Assembly: GCF_027596085.1 (NCBI RefSeq)
Contig: NC_072457.1
Coordinates: 1,576,965-1,640,964 of the forward strand
DNA: 64,000 nt
Reading direction: 5' to 3'
Source: Anoplopoma fimbria
Taxonomy: Eukaryota > Chordata > Actinopteri > Perciformes > Anoplopomatidae
Shown: piece by piece, positions 1 to 11,640 of the stretch
Position numbering within the stretch: position 1 is the stretch's first letter
Layout of the letters: each line of letters begins with the position of its first letter
Notes under the pieces: model-generated
Databases searched by the model: none
What the model saw: only the letters and a program-made list of their open reading frames with translations
Told to the model about the DNA's origin: nothing
Program-made: the position numbers and the translations under genes

Positions 1-110
1 TGATTTGCTTTGGCCACGTGGGGGCAGCTTGTCCTTATAATGACATTGATTACAGCTGCTTTATTTATCAAATGACTACCTTATTATTTGTGGGGAAGGG
101 GCAGGAAAAG
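1..110. repeat. Flank of a serine-protease duplication unit
   Basis: This stretch matches 5881-5990 closely: the same order of 'gtgggggcagcttgtccttataa', 'aacattgatta', 'atgactacctta' and 'atatttgtgggaaaggggcag'. The second occurrence lies about 350 bp downstream of the stop of the first protease copy. The simplest reading is that both are 3' flanks of duplicated protease genes, so another copy probably ends just before the window. That last step is inference; the sequence match is seen directly. Confidence 0.6.
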
Positions 111-1382
111 GTGGATGGTTTTTAGATTTTTTATTTTTGTTTTTCTGGTTGATCAGGGGAGATTCTGAAACTTATTTTGCCAGTTTTGTATTTAAGTTGC
201 AGCCCTCCCTGTGAATGTTTTTTATGAAAAGGGATCAAACATTTAGATCACAAAGTGAGCTTTTTATGTGCCATGGATCGTACGGGCGCATTTTGATATA
301 TCCAGAAGACGACAATAAAATCCCTGTTTTACACAAGCCAAAACCATTAAAGTACATATGAGAGCACCGCCACGTTGCTGCTACTGTTTAGAGGTGAAGC
401 AGACACTGTTGTCATATAATGGCAGAAAGAACAAGTTAGTCTTTTTAAATCTGACAATCATTGAAAGGTCCTCAGAGGTGTAACAAGCGTCCATCAGGCA
501 ATACACTTAAAGAGGAACCGCACATATATTTTTCATAGTTGGTATATAGTTTCTAAGTTAAAGTATACAGATATTCAAGGACCCCCTCAACATTTTTAAG
601 ACCTAAAATAATAATTTAAATAATCTGCTCTAATCTCGGTTTTTCCACAAAAAACATTTCCTGATAGAAGTTATTGTATTCACATCAACTCCCTCTCCCT
701 CATTGAGAATATCACAATCTATGAATACAATATTTTTTTTCCATTTTCATTGTGCACAGTGAAGGTGAAATAACAATAAGAAAAACTAATTTTAGTGGAC
801 TGGGAGTCCAGTGGAAAAAGTAAAAGGGCTTACTAAATATGATCTCGTAGCATTTCTGTAGTCTGAATAAATTTAACAACCAGGTTACAAAATGCAGAAT
901 AAAGATTGTAATACAGAACTGTAAACTACATTGTAGAAATCTGTTATGATCATTAAATATGTGTTCAAATCTGCAATGTCCTGTAGGACAGCTGTGACAG
1001 ATCCGATTGAACTGTCAGCTCACTTGTGTTAGCTTTACATTTCTAAGGCAGCCGGAGAGCTTGGTCTGTGTCAGTGTGAGATTTTGACTCTTCATCATGA
1101 CTGGCAGATTGGAGTTTTTGGGTTAAAAAACACAGCAAAGATAGCAGGAAAACTAGAAGTCACCCTCACAGCAGAAGTGTAGAAGGTAGAGAAGTGTTTA
1201 GGAAGAAGGGGACAAGTTAAGGTCATACACGTGTTTTGTAATTGCAATTTAAAAACAACTTACAATACAAAAAGATAACAAAAAGGATTAATATTAATTT
1301 AAAGGGAAAACTTGCTCTCTCTCTCTCGCCCTCTGTCTCTCTCTATATCTAGATATATCTATAGATATATCTAGATAGATAG

Positions 1383-1419
<37 letters not shown>

Positions 1420-2795
1420 TATAGATAGTTATAGATATATAGATATTATTAATATCTATAAGATTATTAACATATACTAACAATAATGGGGCACCACCCT
1501 GGGATCAGAGACCAAAAACCAAACTATGAATTAAGTCTCAAAGTTGTTGTTCACTCCCAATGTCAATAGCGGGGGGGAGAATATGAGAAAGATGGCGGGT
1601 TGAGGCCACGATTATTTAACGGAGCAATGAGGCACATAATGGGGGCTGGCTTACACACCGTGTACGTCTGAATTGAGGGTTAGTTTTTTTTTTAAAAAGA
1701 AGAAGAAGAAACAAAGACCCGACTGGTGAACTCAGATTCAGCAGCCTGGTCCACTAAGTTATAAAGCACAGTTTACCAACTTAACTCGTGGTGGCTGATC
1801 TCAACACAATACTGTTACTGCAGCAACAACACAACACCGGACCCGTGGCCCGCATCCAACGAGGCAACAGTGTTGTGGTTTGGACCAAATCTCACACATA
1901 GGTGAGGTTTTACCCCAGTCTAATAACAACAACACCAGAGAGGAGGAAAAACAAACGTGTTTACCCCTGGTCAAGACTATTTATGATGGTTCTCATTGTA
2001 TCTTTACCTCCAGACACCCAGAGCCTCCTCATATAAATCTATGCAAAGTCTGAAAGATTCTGAGGCTTCTCAAAATGACAAACCATGATAATTCATTCCT
2101 TCATGTCAAATACATTTCTACCACACATGACATCAGTTAATTTATTATATATCTATATATTTCTCATATGGTATCACACAATAATATATTTTTCTAAAAG
2201 ACATGTTATTGTGTCCATCCTCTGGATATACAAAGGAAAGATACAATTCGTCCATATTAAGTCCTCAACAGTGTTGGACTCTTTCTGTTCATTTCCTGTA
2301 AAGATTTATTGTCTTTTTTTAAGTTTATTTGCAGAAAAAATGCAGACAAAATATAAAGAAAACAAAATTAATATACATTATATTGATGGCAAAGTATTCT
2401 AACAAGCTGTAGGATAACAACAATAACAATACATTATGAACAAAGAAAAAAGACAGTATGTGATTATGTCGTTTTGTGTGTGTGTGCTCCTGTTTGCTAG
2501 GGTGATATTGGTTTATACACCTGTTCATTTCCTGTAAAGATTTATTGTCCTTAACAATAATAATGCGACATACCCTATGAGTGAAAAAACTATAAATATT
2601 ATATAAAACAATAGAGAAGGAATAATACATCAGGGAAAGCTATTACAAAACAACAATTCAATGGTATATTAAGCTGATTTATATGCTAATTGCATATTTT
2701 GAAACGTTGTCACTGAGAGGGGCAAAACTGATGCCAGATCGGTACTAAGAGCATTATAGTTTGAAACCTTTTGCCACTTAGAGACAACCAGAACA
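111..2795. other. Noncoding region upstream of protease copy 1
   Basis: AT-rich sequence without a supportable coding exon. I looked here for the signal-peptide exon and for the IVGG/TAAHC exon expected ahead of protease copy 1 and found neither. It contains a CT/GATA microsatellite (1313-1455) and two exact copies of a 29-bp segment (2285-2313 and 2521-2549). The part around 1485-1990 has mixed composition ('ggatcagagaccaaaaaccaaac') and may be old transposon sequence, but I cannot assign a family. Confidence 0.5.
1313..1455. repeat. CT / GATA microsatellite with perfect palindrome
   Basis: A (CT)n run passes into GATA tetranucleotide repeats. Positions 1347-1376 form a perfect 30-bp palindrome centred on CTATAG, built from ATCTAGATAT half-sites, so this piece could form a cruciform or hairpin. 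It is probably a by-product of tetranucleotide slippage. Confidence 0.85.
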
Positions 2796-3332
2796 GGAAA
2801 CATGACATCATGCTGCTGAGGCTAGCATCCCCTGCTCGGATTCAACCTGTACCACTTCCTAGATGTGGAAATCAACCCAATTTGTGAGTCAGGATCTTTC
2901 CCCTTTCATAGGTCTGAAAGCTCAACTCATGAAGAACTCTGAGGAAAAGTTTATTCTATTTTTTTATTGTATTTCAGAGGTGCGACAGTTAGGATTGCAG
3001 GTCATGGAGCCACAGCTGGAGGCCCTAACGGTGCAAGACGTGAGATGAATCTTGTTTATTTTATTATTAAAATGATTTACACTTATGACAGTTAGTGTTA
3101 TTATTATTTGTATTATTATTATTTTGCATGTACTGTATATTTTATATAAATGCTGACAAATATATTTAGATGAAATACAATTTATAAAATGTTGTGTTTT
3201 TGTTTTTTTTTTACAAAAATTGGGAGTACACTTCTAAACTTAGCACAATTAAAGATGCGTGGAAACTATTTTTCAATAAAGCAGATAACCTAATTTAATG
3301 ATTCTGTTTGATTCTCAAAAAATATTGAAAGA

Positions 3333-5083
3333 TGCGTGCACAGACATTTTGGGGGCAGGTGCTCAAAAAAAAAAAAAAGGGCACCCATCGCCAAAATTAT
3401 TTATGAAATCAAAAATAATAATAATAAATAAAAAAAACACAGGAGGTTTTCAACTTATATATTTATTTGTGTTAACAAACTAGATCAAATGATCAAATTG
3501 AATAAATAAATGAATAACAGGCATAAACAGACAAAACAAGGCCATATTGTATAAGCAAATAGTATGTTAAATAATCGAACAATATTCTAACTTAAAACTT
3601 ATCAAAACTCTGCTCTGGATAAATAAAAGGATCTTCACAGGAGCATCCTCCTTGGTGCCATGTCTTGGAAGATTTGTATCACTTCACTGTGATTTATTTC
3701 AATGTCTTTTCTGGTTGACAGGGCCCTAACTGCAGCACATAGCTTTGTAGCTCTCATTGCACCTGATATTAAATGCGTCAACATGGGACGGATCAGTAGG
3801 GTATGGCATGGTGGCTATTTTGGAAATTGCATCCTCATTTTCAGCTCTTTCCTCCACATGCCCTAGCTGTGATGTAAGGGGGCTGCTGTCAACTCATCTC
3901 CTCAGGCATCACTGTTTCTGTTTGCCCCTGAACATAACTAGTCTGTCCTTCCTCATCTGTGATGGGCTCCCCTGGACCAGGTAGGGTAACTGATTCTCCC
4001 TCATTTAATTGGCTCGTTGATGGCCTGATCCAAGTCAAAAGGGAGCGGCTACTCTGAGCTGCTTGCTGCAGTTCCCTGTCCTTCTGCTTTTTGACTCTGT
4101 CTTTTTTTGGCATTATGCTGCAAATTTTGTAAAAGAGATAAATGAATGTTGTGGATAATAATTGTACTGTTTTCTGAAGGTTAAAGCATAAGCAGCATTA
4201 CACTAATTATGCTCTTCTCAACCTGTGTTTCCTCTTGGCAGGATTAGACAGCTAGCTTACATTTCCCTTATTTTACTCTTTTTCACCCTCTGCAATTACT
4301 CATACAAGTTTGATCGTTGTAAAACAGGCAAAACGAAGAGATACATAAATATCACGTTAAACAATTGTGGGACAAGGATAGCATGACACAGAGAGCTAGC
4401 ATAGTTTACCTGCTATTTTCTAGCTGTGAATTTTCGTGACATTTATAAACATAAATTCAACATACTTTCGAAATTGTCTAAACGGCATTTATACAACACA
4501 AAATATGCACTTTCAGACAAATAATGTCATTTAACATGACAAACGTCAGTAAACAGCTGGGCAATGCTTTGAAATCAAGTTAGTTGTTTGTTTATTTTTT
4601 TAGGAAACGTCGGACCAGTTATGTTTTCAGACGTAATGTTTTCAGCGGCACTAATGTTGTTGTTAATTTATAAAAAAACAACGTCGGGGGATTGCACAAA
4701 CACTGTCATTACCTGTTAGTCTGATGCTGCAGGTCAGTGAAGACGTAGTCTGCACCGGTGTGGCCTTGCGCTCAGCACTGATGTGGGGGATGAGGAGGGA
4801 GAGCACCCGGGAGCATAGGCATAGAATACGTATTCTACGTCTATGCCGCGGAGCATGTCGGGGCGAAATTCTCACAAGAACTCAAATAAATAACCCCTCA
4901 GATATCAAAACACATTTGGGGAAATTGATGACAGAGAAACTAATTTGTATTCTAAAAATATTGATGAATGAAAAAAAAAATTGGGCTCAAGAAAAAAAGG
5001 GCACTTTTTCTCAACCAGGGCACAAGGGCTGGTGCTTGAGCACCACTTGGGGTCTATCTGTGCACGTGCCTGACAGTTGGGTT
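3333..5083. mobile_element. DNA transposon remnant (hAT-like?) in protease copy 1 intron 4
   Basis: The ends form an imperfect terminal inverted repeat of about 30 bp. The left end reads CGTGCACAGACATTTTGGGG and continues through GGTGCTCA (3334-3363). The right end, reverse complemented, reads CGTGCACAGATAGACCCCAA and continues to GGTGCTCA. Without this block the intron would be about 340 bp, close to the 290-bp equivalent intron of copy 2. A 74-residue minus-strand frame (4113-3889) begins MPKKDRVKKQKDRELQQAAQ, a lysine-rich N-terminus of the kind seen in hAT/ZMYM-like transposase-derived proteins; nothing resembling a catalytic domain follows. No clean target-site duplication was found, so the superfamily call is weak. 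Confidence 0.5.
4823..4836. repeat. 14-bp perfect palindrome inside the element
   Basis: AGAATACGTATTCT is a perfect palindrome within a longer imperfect one (GGCATAG...CTATGCC, about 4817-4846). It lies near the right end of the transposon remnant and may be a subterminal structure of that element. Confidence 0.6.
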
Positions 5084-5540
5084 CATTTTTCTGAGTACAA
5101 GTCAAGAATGTAATGATTACATTCTTTGTCATCTAGAACCCAGTAGATCAGCTACTCTCCAATGTGCAAACACAACGGTTGTCAGATGTCCAAGGTTTGC
5201 TGGTCCATATAGCTATCAACACGCGTTCTGTGGACAAAGAGCTGGAGTGGATGCATGTGAAGTGAGTTTGTCTGGCTTCTAACCTAATATCTTTTCTACA
5301 GTCAAGTTTTACCACTTAAATATAAAAGAGTATTACAGTAAATCATGTAAAAGTTTGTAACAAACAGTATATACATCTCTCTCACAGGGTGACTCTGGTG
5401 GAGGAGTGGTGTACAATGACATGATTTATGGTGTCAATGCTGCCGTTTGTGATGGTTGCAATGTCTGCAGAGAACCAATTGTATTCATGAGAGTCTGCGA
5501 CTACCTACCGTGGATCAATGGAATTATGGCTACACCCTAG

Positions 5541-6587
5541 ATGTGTCTAATGTGTGGTCAACTGTGAAATGTGCTCTCATGATTAAACAAGAATTTTCAC
5601 ATGTATAAAGAAAATTGTTGAGTTATTCTGAATTTACAATTGATTGGTTTTAAGTATTATTTGTAAATCTCTTTAAGACAAACAATAATTGTGATCTTGT
5701 GACTGTAGTTTCACATGGTAGTGTCTGAGTTACAAATGTTAGTTAATCAATTCTTGCTTTAAATTATTATGGTTAAAAAAAAAGACACATTTTCCCATTA
5801 ATAATTAAAAAATATTTTGCATGTTATTTTACAGTCAAATTTCTCCACTAATCAATACCTCTAAACCTACAATAACTGTTTTGGTTGGGTCATGTGGGGG
5901 CAGCTTGTCCTTATAATAACATTGATTAGAGATCCTTCATTTATCACATGACTACCTTAATATTTGTGGGAAAGGGGCAGAAAGACAAGGTTAGAAGCCA
6001 CTGTATGTGCTGCTGCAAATACATGAGCAGGAGAGTTTTGTGGCAATGTTTCATTTTTGTCTTTTGTACCGTTATTTGTATTAAATTCCCTTACTGGATT
6101 ATTCAAATAAACATTATTATTTTGTTATTTTATCCATGAACTGATGATGGACAAAACAATGCTGATTTAGGCAAATGTCCTTTATCATTATATATAATGG
6201 TATCACAAATATAAAATAACATTAAGTGCTATGTAGGCTTTGCCAAACCAGGACAATGAATGTCAGTGCTATTTCATATGTGGTTCATGTATGGTTAAAG
6301 CTTGTTTAATATGAGAGGCAAATTGTGCTTACAGTTAAAACAAAAGCAAATTTCATCAAATATTTCATCTCAAGTATCATGCAGTAGAGCGCATAGTTTC
6401 ATTTCAGTGTAATTTCCCTGCTGTCACTTTATGGAGGCCAAGGGCAGGAAGTGTTGATAAGTGATCCAAACTTTGCATACTGGTGAAGAGCTCTGCAGCC
6501 AACGGCGTTGCATTCATAAGCTTTTACGAGGTGATTGGTAGCTGCTGCTGGGACAGAAAGGTAGTCCATTGACAGTGAATAGCAGCA
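5541..6587. other. Intergenic spacer between the two protease copies
   Basis: A 1-kb spacer between the stop of copy 1 and the start of copy 2. It contains the duplicated flank (5881-5990) and otherwise AT-rich sequence. The region just before the start codon (6420-6587) should hold the promoter of copy 2, but I see no clear TATA box. Confidence 0.5.
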
Positions 6588-9500
6588 ATGGTTGGTTTTA
6601 TGCTTCTCCTTTTGCTGTGGGTTGGTGAGTAATCGAACGTTTAATCTACATAGTAGTTTCTGGTGCTTATTTTAATGATACCGTGTGTTCATAGTATTGT
6701 ATAGTATTCACACACTATATTAGACGGGCAGGCTTTCAAACTTACTACAATGTGAACGCGCTCACAGAAAATGCTCCTGGAGTGTGATGAAGTAGTACAA
6801 TTAGTGCAAAAAACAACACAATGTGAATGGGTCAAAGAAACACAGGACTTTCAACGAGGAGACCGTTGTTCGTGTCCCAATGTTACATACTTATTTTAAA
6901 TCTAGTAATCGTTTTGTTGAGGTTTTGTTGCCTTTTGTTTGAATTCACAGAGTAACCTCACATTATTGATGCCAAACAGGACTGATCACGCGTCAGTATG
7001 CAGCGAGTTAGAATCATTGGTATGTGACACCCTGGGAATGAGAGCATGTTGGTTTATTAGTTGGCCGGGAGATAATGAGATTGGTCTTGGACGTGTGCAT
7101 ATGTGTGCATCTAAGTGTCTGTCCAGGGCAAATGTCAGATTATGCGGCACCCAACTGCATATTTATTTGTTTTGTGGCTGCATGCTCAAGGACCTTTTTT
7201 TTGTATCACAAAACTCCTTTATTACCTGTTTGATAGTGCCACTGATTGACTGCATTAATTGACGTTGCTTAAGTTCACTCAATTTTATTGTGTTGGACAG
7301 TGTGTTTGGCTAACAGCTAAGAGCTAACGGCTAAGGAAACCAGTACAGAGACAGCTGACTGCATCTTTGCCACTCAGCTGCTGCTCTTCAGCTAGAGACA
7401 CAAATTTTCCGTGCATTTTTATTGGGCTTCAACTTCACATATACACAAATTACGTAAAAAAAAATTGACATAAAGCCTGAATTAAAGCTTTAAGATGTGA
7501 TTACTAACATTACAGAAGTTGTCGATGCAGTCACAACTGGCAGAGATCTGCCAAGTGCACCTTTTAGTTAATGATTTATCAAAACCACGTCTGGTCAGTG
7601 GCAGACACTTCTCAGTCATGTGCATTAACTATACTGTCTGTTCTTATAATGGGGACTCTTCTTTTTCTTCTGTACTGTAAGCCGATAAGGTGTATTTCTA
7701 ACACAAAAAAACCCCATTGTTCTAACTGAAAGTCACCTGGTGGAGGACTTTCTCTTCCAGGTGTCACGGTGAGCACAGCGGTCGATCTGCAGAAGAGAAT
7801 CGTTGGCGGTCAACCATGTGAGCGTCCATATCATGTCAAACTGAGAGTTGCTTCTGGTGGATCGTACAACTTGTGTGGTGGCTCTCTGATCAGTGACAGG
7901 TGGATTTTGACTGCAGCTCACTGCTTGAAGCCAGGCCGGTAAGGAAATTCTACATAACATCTTAACACTATTTAATACATACATATTAATGCAGGGTGTA
8001 TAACAACAAATATAAATGGTTATAGTATTCTTGAGAAGAACAATTTAAATAAAACAAGCTGAGAATAGAATGATTTTATGTTTGATTGTGCAATATTCAT
8101 CTTTCACCTCTTCCCCCATGTAGAGCTATGTTTGCAAATGTAAGTTTGCATCCAGGGGGGGCAGCACAAGAAGTGCAAATCACATCAGAACCTGTGATCT
8201 ATACGGACAAAGACAAGAGGTCCCATGACATCATGCTGCTGCAGCTACCTACCCCCTCTGACGTTCCACCTATAGTTCTCCCTGACTGTGAATATCGTCC
8301 TGAAATGTGAGCTGTGATTCTTCCCACCTAGTTTTGAAAGTCTTACATTTCTTTAGGTCCGCTCCAGATCTGGGCAGCATATCAGCTAAAAGTTACTTAG
8401 CCAAGTTCAGATTTATTTTCTGCATACAATCAATGCCAGTTAGACCGAAGCAGGGCAGCCTTGGAGGTCTGTTGGGCAGATTTTCTTACACTACAAATAT
8501 CTAGAAAGCTTCCAGGCAAATTTTGCCTTGATTTGCATAAAGTTCAAGCGGGGAACAAATCACGGCCTGGTGACTGACGGCAGAGTTGAGCATGCTGCAA
8601 GTGGTCCTAAATGAGGCAGCGTTTCTGGTCTTCAACCAGCCAAAACACAGTCATGACACTCTACTTTTCATTCCCCTCCGCTGGCTCCCTGGTGCTGCTC
8701 AAACTAGGAGCAAGGCACGAACGTGGATAATAGCACGGCACCCACCTCATTCAGGTTCGTGAGCCTTCTCGTTCACTACGATCCGCTAATGAAAGGCTAC
8801 AAGCACCACCAATGCGAGCCATGAAATGTCAATCCAACATCTTCTCCTCTGTGCTCCCTTGGTGGTGGATGTTGGAGAGTAGAAGCTCAGGCCGGGCCAG
8901 TTGATGAAGTCTAAGCTACTCCTCCAACACTTTGTCTATTCTGTACTTCATATCTATTGGTGTCCCAAAGATGTTTGAAGAAAACATTGGAAACGGACAG
9001 AGTTCGATCCAATAGAGTTTACTCTTCAAACAGAAACGACTCGTGAGGTGGGCTCCGGAGACCCACTGATTATCCTGCCCTGAACACAGTCTTGGGTATA
9101 TATAGTTCCTCAGCCTATGGTTACTGCTCCGCCTTTATATTTAAACACCTCCTTGGTGACCCTCAAACTAATGGTGTAATTTTGCATGGTCTTGCCCAAA
9201 TTGTATTTGGGGTCCAAGAAAGTCCCGAGCTTTCCCCCTCAGGCATGTTCTTGTCACCAGTAGTCACAGGGTTTTCCAAAGTAAATGCTTAAAAAGCTTT
9301 GATTCTTTCCAAGATATACATTGAGTCAAACAGGTTATTTGTTAAATCACTTGACTCATACTATGACACTAGTTCTGTTATACCAGTCTTTAAGACGTGT
9401 GAGTGTATTTGATAGTGCTGGCTTACTATGACAAATCCAACTCCAACATGGAACGAGTTAGAGAACTCTATTTGCTCTGCAGAAACCCTCCAGTCTTAAG

Positions 9501-10878
9501 AATCGAATGAAGACTTTCCACGTTGAGTGTTGAAGTAACTATTCTCGAAAGTCTTCTTGATCTATTGGGACTTTGATTGTATCTAATTTGGACAAAATGG
9601 TTTCTCAATTTCTGAGATAGTTTTAATTCACATTTCTCAACTTTCAAACTCCTACCTTTTCCCCCAGTGCCGATCGGTCCAGCGTTGCCTGTTGCCACAC
9701 CGTCAGGAGGCAATTCACTTTTACTGTTGTGTACTTCATCAGAGCTTTTTTGTGAAAACAGCTGCCTGTTGATCCACATTAGACAATAAGACCCCAAAGA
9801 GCTTCCAGAGTTTTGGAGATGACTCTTAACATGTCACATGATATTAACTATAAAAATCTTGTGACAATACAAACAAGAAATATTTGATAAATAAAGTATT
9901 GGTTATGCTCTTTAAGTCAGAGTCAAGGTATCCATTTGTTGGTGGTTTTAAGGCTATTTGTTATTGTAATTTGTAGTATGTTACCATGTCTCTGTGGAAG
10001 AAGATAAAAGAAATTCCCATTAAACTTTCCATTAGAAAACAGTTAAAGTTGCTAATGTTGATATAACTTAACCACTTAGCACTTGTTGGTATTATTTTTT
10101 AGGGTTGAGATCGCTGGTCACGCTGCCACTACTGGAGGCCCTAATCATGAAAGGAGTGAGATGAATTTATATTAATTGAATTAACATCACAATCGAATTC
10201 CCTAAGGGATTTCTCTTAATTCTATTAATTGTACTGCAGTTTGTAACATTGCATGGCAAAGCAATTTCTCTTTTGGACTAAAATTGTATTGTCTCTTTCT
10301 TGGAAAGAAACATTTGCCTCAGTTTCATTTCTATTCTGCTTTAGTTATGCATGATTTAAAAATATAATAAAACATTTTACCTTGGTATTTAAAACATTTT
10401 CAAATGAAGCTCGAATGTATTTTCTACTTTTCTACTTTTCTGTAGAACCTGCTGAATCAGCTACTCTACACTGTGCAGACATTGAGGTTGTTAACTGTGA
10501 AGACCTTGAAAAAACACTGCAGAAAGATTTCCATGAGGTCTACCAAGCGAAGGTGTTTCAACACTGGTTCTGTGGCCAAACACCTGGAATGGATATATGT
10601 TATGTGGGTTGTCACGGCTTCTAATGTATTCTCCTCCTCTGTCGTTAAAGTTTTGAGCATTTGAAGACAAATGTGTGTTTCATAAGATATAAGATAAGAT
10701 AACAAAATATATTTCCCTCTCTCAGGGAGATTCTGGTGGAGGAGCGGTGTACCAAGGCAAGATTTACGGTGTCATTTCTTTCCTCGGTGATCCTGACCAT
10801 GTGTGTAGAAAAGCAGCTGCATTCATGGACCTCTGCGATACAGAATACGCTACATGGATCAATCAAACTATTACTTAA
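6588..10878 (+). CDS. Trypsin-like S1A serine protease, complete copy 2
   Basis: A secreted serine endopeptidase of 253 aa assembled from six exons whose phases all agree: 6588-6624, 7761-7938, 8124-8306, 10103-10155, 10446-10603 and 10726-10878. It starts with a hydrophobic signal peptide ([13 protein letters not shown]). A short propeptide ends in KR at residues 24-25, so activation would release IVGG at residue 26. The catalytic triad is visible: His66 (TAAHC), Asp107 (HDIMLLQL) and Ser206 (GDSGGG). Asp200, six residues before the Ser, predicts cleavage after Arg or Lys. The usual Pro after GDSGG is Gly, as in copy 1. Two N-glycosylation sequons are present (NVS and NQT). The five-intron layout and compact size are shared by granzymes, mast-cell proteases and complement factor D; I cannot choose among these. 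ATTAAA at 10980 and AATAAA at 11143 are candidate poly(A) signals. Intron 3 (8307-10102) carries a LINE fragment. Confidence 0.88.
8596..8890 (+). mobile_element. LINE ORF2 C-terminal fragment (Rex1/L2-like)
   Basis: Conceptual translation with small frame slips gives the landmarks of the end of a fish non-LTR retrotransposon ORF2. In order they are [12 protein letters not shown], then [17 protein letters not shown], then [19 protein letters not shown] and a final tryptophan-rich SSVLPWWW. The piece is degraded and lacks the reverse transcriptase core. It sits in sense orientation in intron 3 of protease copy 2. Confidence 0.6.
8891..10102. other. Remainder of protease copy 2 intron 3
   Basis: No coding exon is seen. 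Around 9000-9260 the base composition changes, with a TATATATAG motif at about 9098 and a pyrimidine-rich run near 9230. This could be an old LTR or other insertion, but no paired repeat supports the idea. Confidence 0.3.
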
Positions 10879-11249
10879 GACAGAAGATGTGAAGACTCTT
10901 TCATAAAAAAAGCTCAACGAGACTTTTGCATCTTTGTGGTCTGTGTGTCTAATTCCACCATGATTTCATGCTACAAAACATTAAAAGCCCCACATGAACT
11001 GCTGGGCTTGGTGTACGCTACTTTAACATGTAGCTAGACTTTGCTGTTTTTTAAATAACCCTTCATGATAGTCTTTACACTGATTAGTGAATGGTAATGC
11101 TAATTGCTAGCATGATTACTATTGTTATGTTCATGGTTTGACAATAAAGCTGTAATCGTGTCTGTTATGGTGACAAAATACAATGTAAACTGGTAAGAAT
11201 TTAAACATTTGTGAATTTAAGTTTACATGCAAGGCTAGGATCTGTGTAA

Positions 11250-11640
11250 ACTAAGATTAGCATTGATGCTAATAATAATAAATAAAATAAAATATATTTA
11301 TAAAGTGCTTTTCACAGACAGGAGTCACAAAGTGCTTAACAGCAGGAAAACAAATCAGTAAAAACAAGACATAAAGCATTAAAACGTGTTAGAAAGGTAC
11401 AGAAGACAGTCAATAAATAATAAAAACATAAGTTTAAAAGCAGACCTGGAGTATTATACAAAGGTACGTCTTAATCTGGCCTTCGAAAGAAGTCACAGAT
11501 TCAGATAACCGTAGGTGTGCAGGCAGAGCGTTCCATAAGTCACCGCGGGTTCCAAGGCGAGTGCGTGGTACCGTAGAGAGCGAGCTGATACATGCGGGTG
11601 AAGAAGTTCTGCTACATATGATGGAGTCCGACCGTGTAGT
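11250..11640. repeat. Dispersed fish repeat ('aaagtgcttttcacagac' type)
   Basis: The block begins after an A-rich run with 'tataaagtgcttttcacagac', continues 'gtcacaaagtgctt', and runs through 'gcagagcgttccataag' to 'gaccgtgtagtgatctagc'. This order matches a widespread dispersed repeat I know from fish genomes. The family name cannot be fixed without a repeat library. Confidence 0.45.

Larger units (their letters stand above)
2796..5540 (+). pseudogene. Trypsin-like S1 serine protease, 5'-truncated copy 1
   Basis: The 3' half of a chymotrypsin-fold (S1A) protease, paralogous to the gene at 6588-10878. Readable exons are the end of exon 3 (to 2883; HDIMLLRL with the catalytic Asp), exon 4 (2978-3039; VRIAGHGATAGGPN), exon 5 (5137-5261) and exon 6 (5388-5540; GDSGGG with the catalytic Ser, ending MATP and TAG). 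The splice phases of these exons are compatible and the donors read gtgagt or gtgaga. The residue six before the active Ser is Asp (VDACEGDSGG), the trypsin-type specificity position. Upstream of RDNQNRKHD the exon 3 frame breaks with stops, as if a base were missing in the preceding Tyr-like codon. No exon 1 or exon 2 is visible back to position 1. I therefore read it as a probable pseudogene or partial gene; a distant upstream start is less likely. An ATTAAA signal follows at 5582. Intron 4 is enlarged by a transposon. Confidence 0.6.

Noticed and set aside
110..2700. Search for exons 1 and 2 of protease copy 1
   Set aside because: No signal peptide, IVGG or TAAHC coding sequence was found on the plus strand in this interval.
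10879..11250. A third copy of the protease 3' flank (the 1-110 / 5881-5990 sequence) after copy 2
   Set aside because: The shared words do not occur downstream of copy 2, so the array appears to end there.
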